64,000 nt of DNA from Paraburkholderia aromaticivorans (GTDB lineage Bacteria > Pseudomonadota > Gammaproteobacteria > Burkholderiales > Burkholderiaceae). This document shows positions 62,684-64,000 of this stretch, in pieces (within the stretch, counting starts at the first letter, position 1; each line of letters begins with the position of its first letter). The stretch covers positions 62,001 to 126,000 of the forward strand of contig NZ_CP022992.1 in assembly GCF_002278075.1 (NCBI RefSeq), in the 5' to 3' direction. A program made the position numbers and the translations under genes. Below the pieces are notes generated by a model. The model did no database searches. It saw only the letters and a program-made list of their open reading frames with translations, and had not been told where the DNA came from.

Positions 62684-63028
62684 TTACGTAGCCGACCGGT
62701 GGCGATCGAGGGTATGAAAGGCAAGCATGAATACGGCGAGCAGCCATAGCAAGCCGGCCATGACCCCGATCTGCCCGACCAAGGGGAGGAGCGCATGAGA
62801 CATGATCTGCCAAAGCGCACCGCCGAGTAGCAATAGCGCAAAGTAGACACCGCCAAACAGGATGGCCCGTAGCCGCTCCATCGTGGGAGCAAGCGCAGGG
62901 TCGAGTATGACGTCACGACAGATGAAACCAGCGAGTGCGGTAGGCGCAGCCACAAACGCGCAGGCGAAGGCGATCTGACGTCCGACGAAGTAAAAGTTGT
63001 TCCGTTGCAGAAGTAAAACTTGTACCAA
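62684..63028 (-). CDS. Small membrane protein
   Basis: 114 residues with three or four hydrophobic helices (IAFACAFVAAPTALAGFIC; ILFGGVYFALLLLGGALWQI; LLPLVGQIGVMAGLLWLLAV). No motif. Follows the small gene behind kfrA on the same strand, 15 bp apart, probably in one operon. Confidence 0.6.
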   Translation of the reverse strand: MVQVLLLQRNNFYFVGRQIAFACAFVAAPTALAGFICRDVILDPALAPTMERLRAILFGGVYFALLLLGGALWQIMSHALLPLVGQIGVMAGLLWLLAVFMLAFHTLDRHRSAT

Positions 63029-63043
63029 CTAACCGTCTCGCGA

Positions 63044-63247
63044 TCAGAACAACTGGGTGGTAAGGGCTGAGAGGTTGGCCCATTTCACCGCGCTCCGAAA
63101 AAGCCTCCCGTCGCCGTTGACCGACTCGACGATCACGCGCTGGCCACTTGCCTCCGCCACCACGCGTACAACACGCACCCCGTAACGCATCAAGGCACCT
63201 ATCTCAGGACAGACTGGCCGGTGCCGCTGCCGTTTGACGGCGCTCAT
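63044..63247 (-). CDS. Small protein following the KfrA-like gene
   Basis: 67 residues; ATG 63247 overlaps the KfrA-like stop (ATGA). Basic N-terminus (SAVKRQRHRPVCPEIGALMR), then beta-strand-rich part (VRVVRVVAEASGQRVIVESV). Function unknown; the tight coupling to kfrA supports it as a real gene. Confidence 0.6.
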   Translation of the reverse strand: MSAVKRQRHRPVCPEIGALMRYGVRVVRVVAEASGQRVIVESVNGDGRLFRSAVKWANLSALTTQLF

Positions 63248-64000
63248 GTCCCTGCGGCTCCTTTGCGGGAACTGCGCACGGATTTCACTGCACCGGCGAT
63301 GGCACGACGCGACTTGCGCCGCTCCGGCGGCCGACCGGCCGCAGTGGTCAATTTCTGCCGCAACACTTCGATCGTCTGGTTCTGCGCATCGTGGCTCGCC
63401 TGGAGCGCCCCCAGCTGGCCTTCCAGTATGCCCGCATGATGGCGCACATCGCCCAGCTGCTTCTGCAGCGCCTGGATTTCCCCTTGAGCGCGCTCGCCGT
63501 CGAGCGTTGCGCGCTGCTGCGCGCCTTCGAGTTCGCGTTGCAGGCGAGCCGTCGCGCTGCGCTCGCGATCGATCTCAAGGAGCGCGCGTTTCTCTGCCGC
63601 CTGCAGACGTGTTTCTGCCAGTTCGGCGCTCGCACGCACCTTGTCGAGTTCGGCCGCAAAATCCACTCGGGCCTGCGCGAGCGCGGCGTCGCGCTCACGG
63701 CCTTCCTGCTGCAGACGTCCAATTTCGCCTTCGAGCGCGCTGCGCGTCGCCGCGGCGGCGGCCAGCTCCCGCTCCTGGTCGCTCACCTGAACCTGTGACG
63801 CGAGCAGGGCGGTCGTCCGCTGCTCGAGCGCGGCCTCGGTGCGCGCGAGATCCGCCTGTAGCGTTGCAACCGAAGCCTCGGCGGCGAGGCGTACTGCCTC
63901 CACGTCGTCGCGCAAAGCGGCGAGCGACGTTTCAGCGGCCGATGCGGCACGTTTCCACAACGCGGCAACAAGCTCGCCGGCCGCGCCTTGCAGATCCTCG
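63244..64000 (-). CDS. KfrA-like DNA-binding coiled-coil protein, cut by window edge
   Basis: At least 252 residues, frame open to the window end, so the N-terminus with the DNA-binding domain lies outside. The visible start (AGELVAALWKRAASAAETSL) corresponds to the segment EQMRALWQAAVAAQLDDVV of the first KfrA-like protein (5412). Then a continuous coiled coil (ELEGAQQRATLDGERAQGEI) and a basic tail (PERRKSRRAIAGAVKSVRSS). It acts as a plasmid-type repressor and nucleoid-like protein. Its end with a basic tail and an ATGA junction supports the idea that the first copy was frameshifted. Confidence 0.82.
   Translation of the reverse strand, partial: EDLQGAAGELVAALWKRAASAAETSLAALRDDVEAVRLAAEASVATLQADLARTEAALEQRTTALLASQVQVSDQERELAAAAATRSALEGEIGRLQQEGRERDAALAQARVDFAAELDKVRASAELAETRLQAAEKRALLEIDRERSATARLQRELEGAQQRATLDGERAQGEIQALQKQLGDVRHHAGILEGQLGALQASHDAQNQTIEVLRQKLTTAAGRPPERRKSRRAIAGAVKSVRSSRKGAAGT

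Noticed and set aside
1..64000. tRNA, rRNA or CRISPR arrays
   Set aside because: No cloverleaf, conserved rRNA core or regularly spaced repeats were seen on either strand, though a covariance search was not possible.

Overview
The window is GC-rich accessory DNA from a beta-proteobacterium, most likely Burkholderiaceae (Paraburkholderia, Caballeronia or Burkholderia). This is judged from protein similarity remembered for MerR/CueR, ImuA, DUF3141, ModE and KfrA-like genes, not from a search. Two KfrA-like plasmid proteins, a RES-Xre toxin-antitoxin pair, two Tn3-family transposases, two tyrosine recombinases and several broken genes point to a megaplasmid or a large genomic island. I saw no rRNA, tRNA or CRISPR array.

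Layout. 1-4.9 kb: right part of a Tn3-family unit (3' part of tnpA, a TnpC-like gene, a helical-repeat protein, a tyrosine recombinase with an 11-6-11 dif-like palindrome in front of it). 5.1 kb: a 109-bp sequence that recurs inverted at 44.9-45.0 kb; both copies resemble IS1071-type ends and bracket about 40 kb. 5.4-7.9 kb: KfrA-like protein and a second tyrosine recombinase. 8-13.4 kb: methyltransferase, HiPIP, then copper handling (CueR, CopZ, a relic of a copper ATPase, a Cys/His-rich secreted protein, multicopper oxidase, Met-rich periplasmic protein). 13.5-35.5 kb: a stress and low-oxygen block (archaeal-type AdoMet synthetase, DUF3141, beta-propeller, creatininase-like, CopA-type ATPase, ABC1 kinase, PhaC-like hydrolase, YHS proteins, MFS, a second FtsH, isoprenylcysteine-methyltransferase-like, DUF2933, TPM and LemA proteins, PPK2). 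FNR/ANR-type boxes (TTGAT-N4-ATCAA or one base off) lie in front of at least four of these transcription units, so the block is probably switched on at low oxygen; it recalls the low-oxygen-activated locus described in Burkholderia cenocepacia.

36.1-45.0 kb: a second Tn3-family tnpA, and beside it a 5,684-bp transposon with 38-bp Tn3-type ends and a perfect AGCAT target duplication that holds no transposase, only molybdate regulation and transport (modE, modA, modB, modC), a YqeB-like molybdo-enzyme maturation gene and a TauE-type exporter. The outer transposon end abuts a small YjzC-like gene and an imuA that has lost imuB and dnaE2.

46-52.3 kb: membrane proteins, an unknown plasmid gene, RES-Xre, and two genes broken by one frameshift or one amber codon. 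52.4-59.8 kb: an apparently undescribed small biosynthetic cluster: MFS exporter, Asp/Asn beta-hydroxylase-like oxygenase, HAD phosphatase/dehalogenase, 2OG-Fe amino-acid hydroxylase-like enzyme and an ATP-grasp peptide-ligase-like enzyme in one minus-strand operon, with a divergent TetR regulator and a haem-oxygenase-like diiron enzyme. 60-64 kb: DUF2726, an Abi/HEPN-like protein, small unknown genes and the second KfrA-like gene, cut by the window edge.
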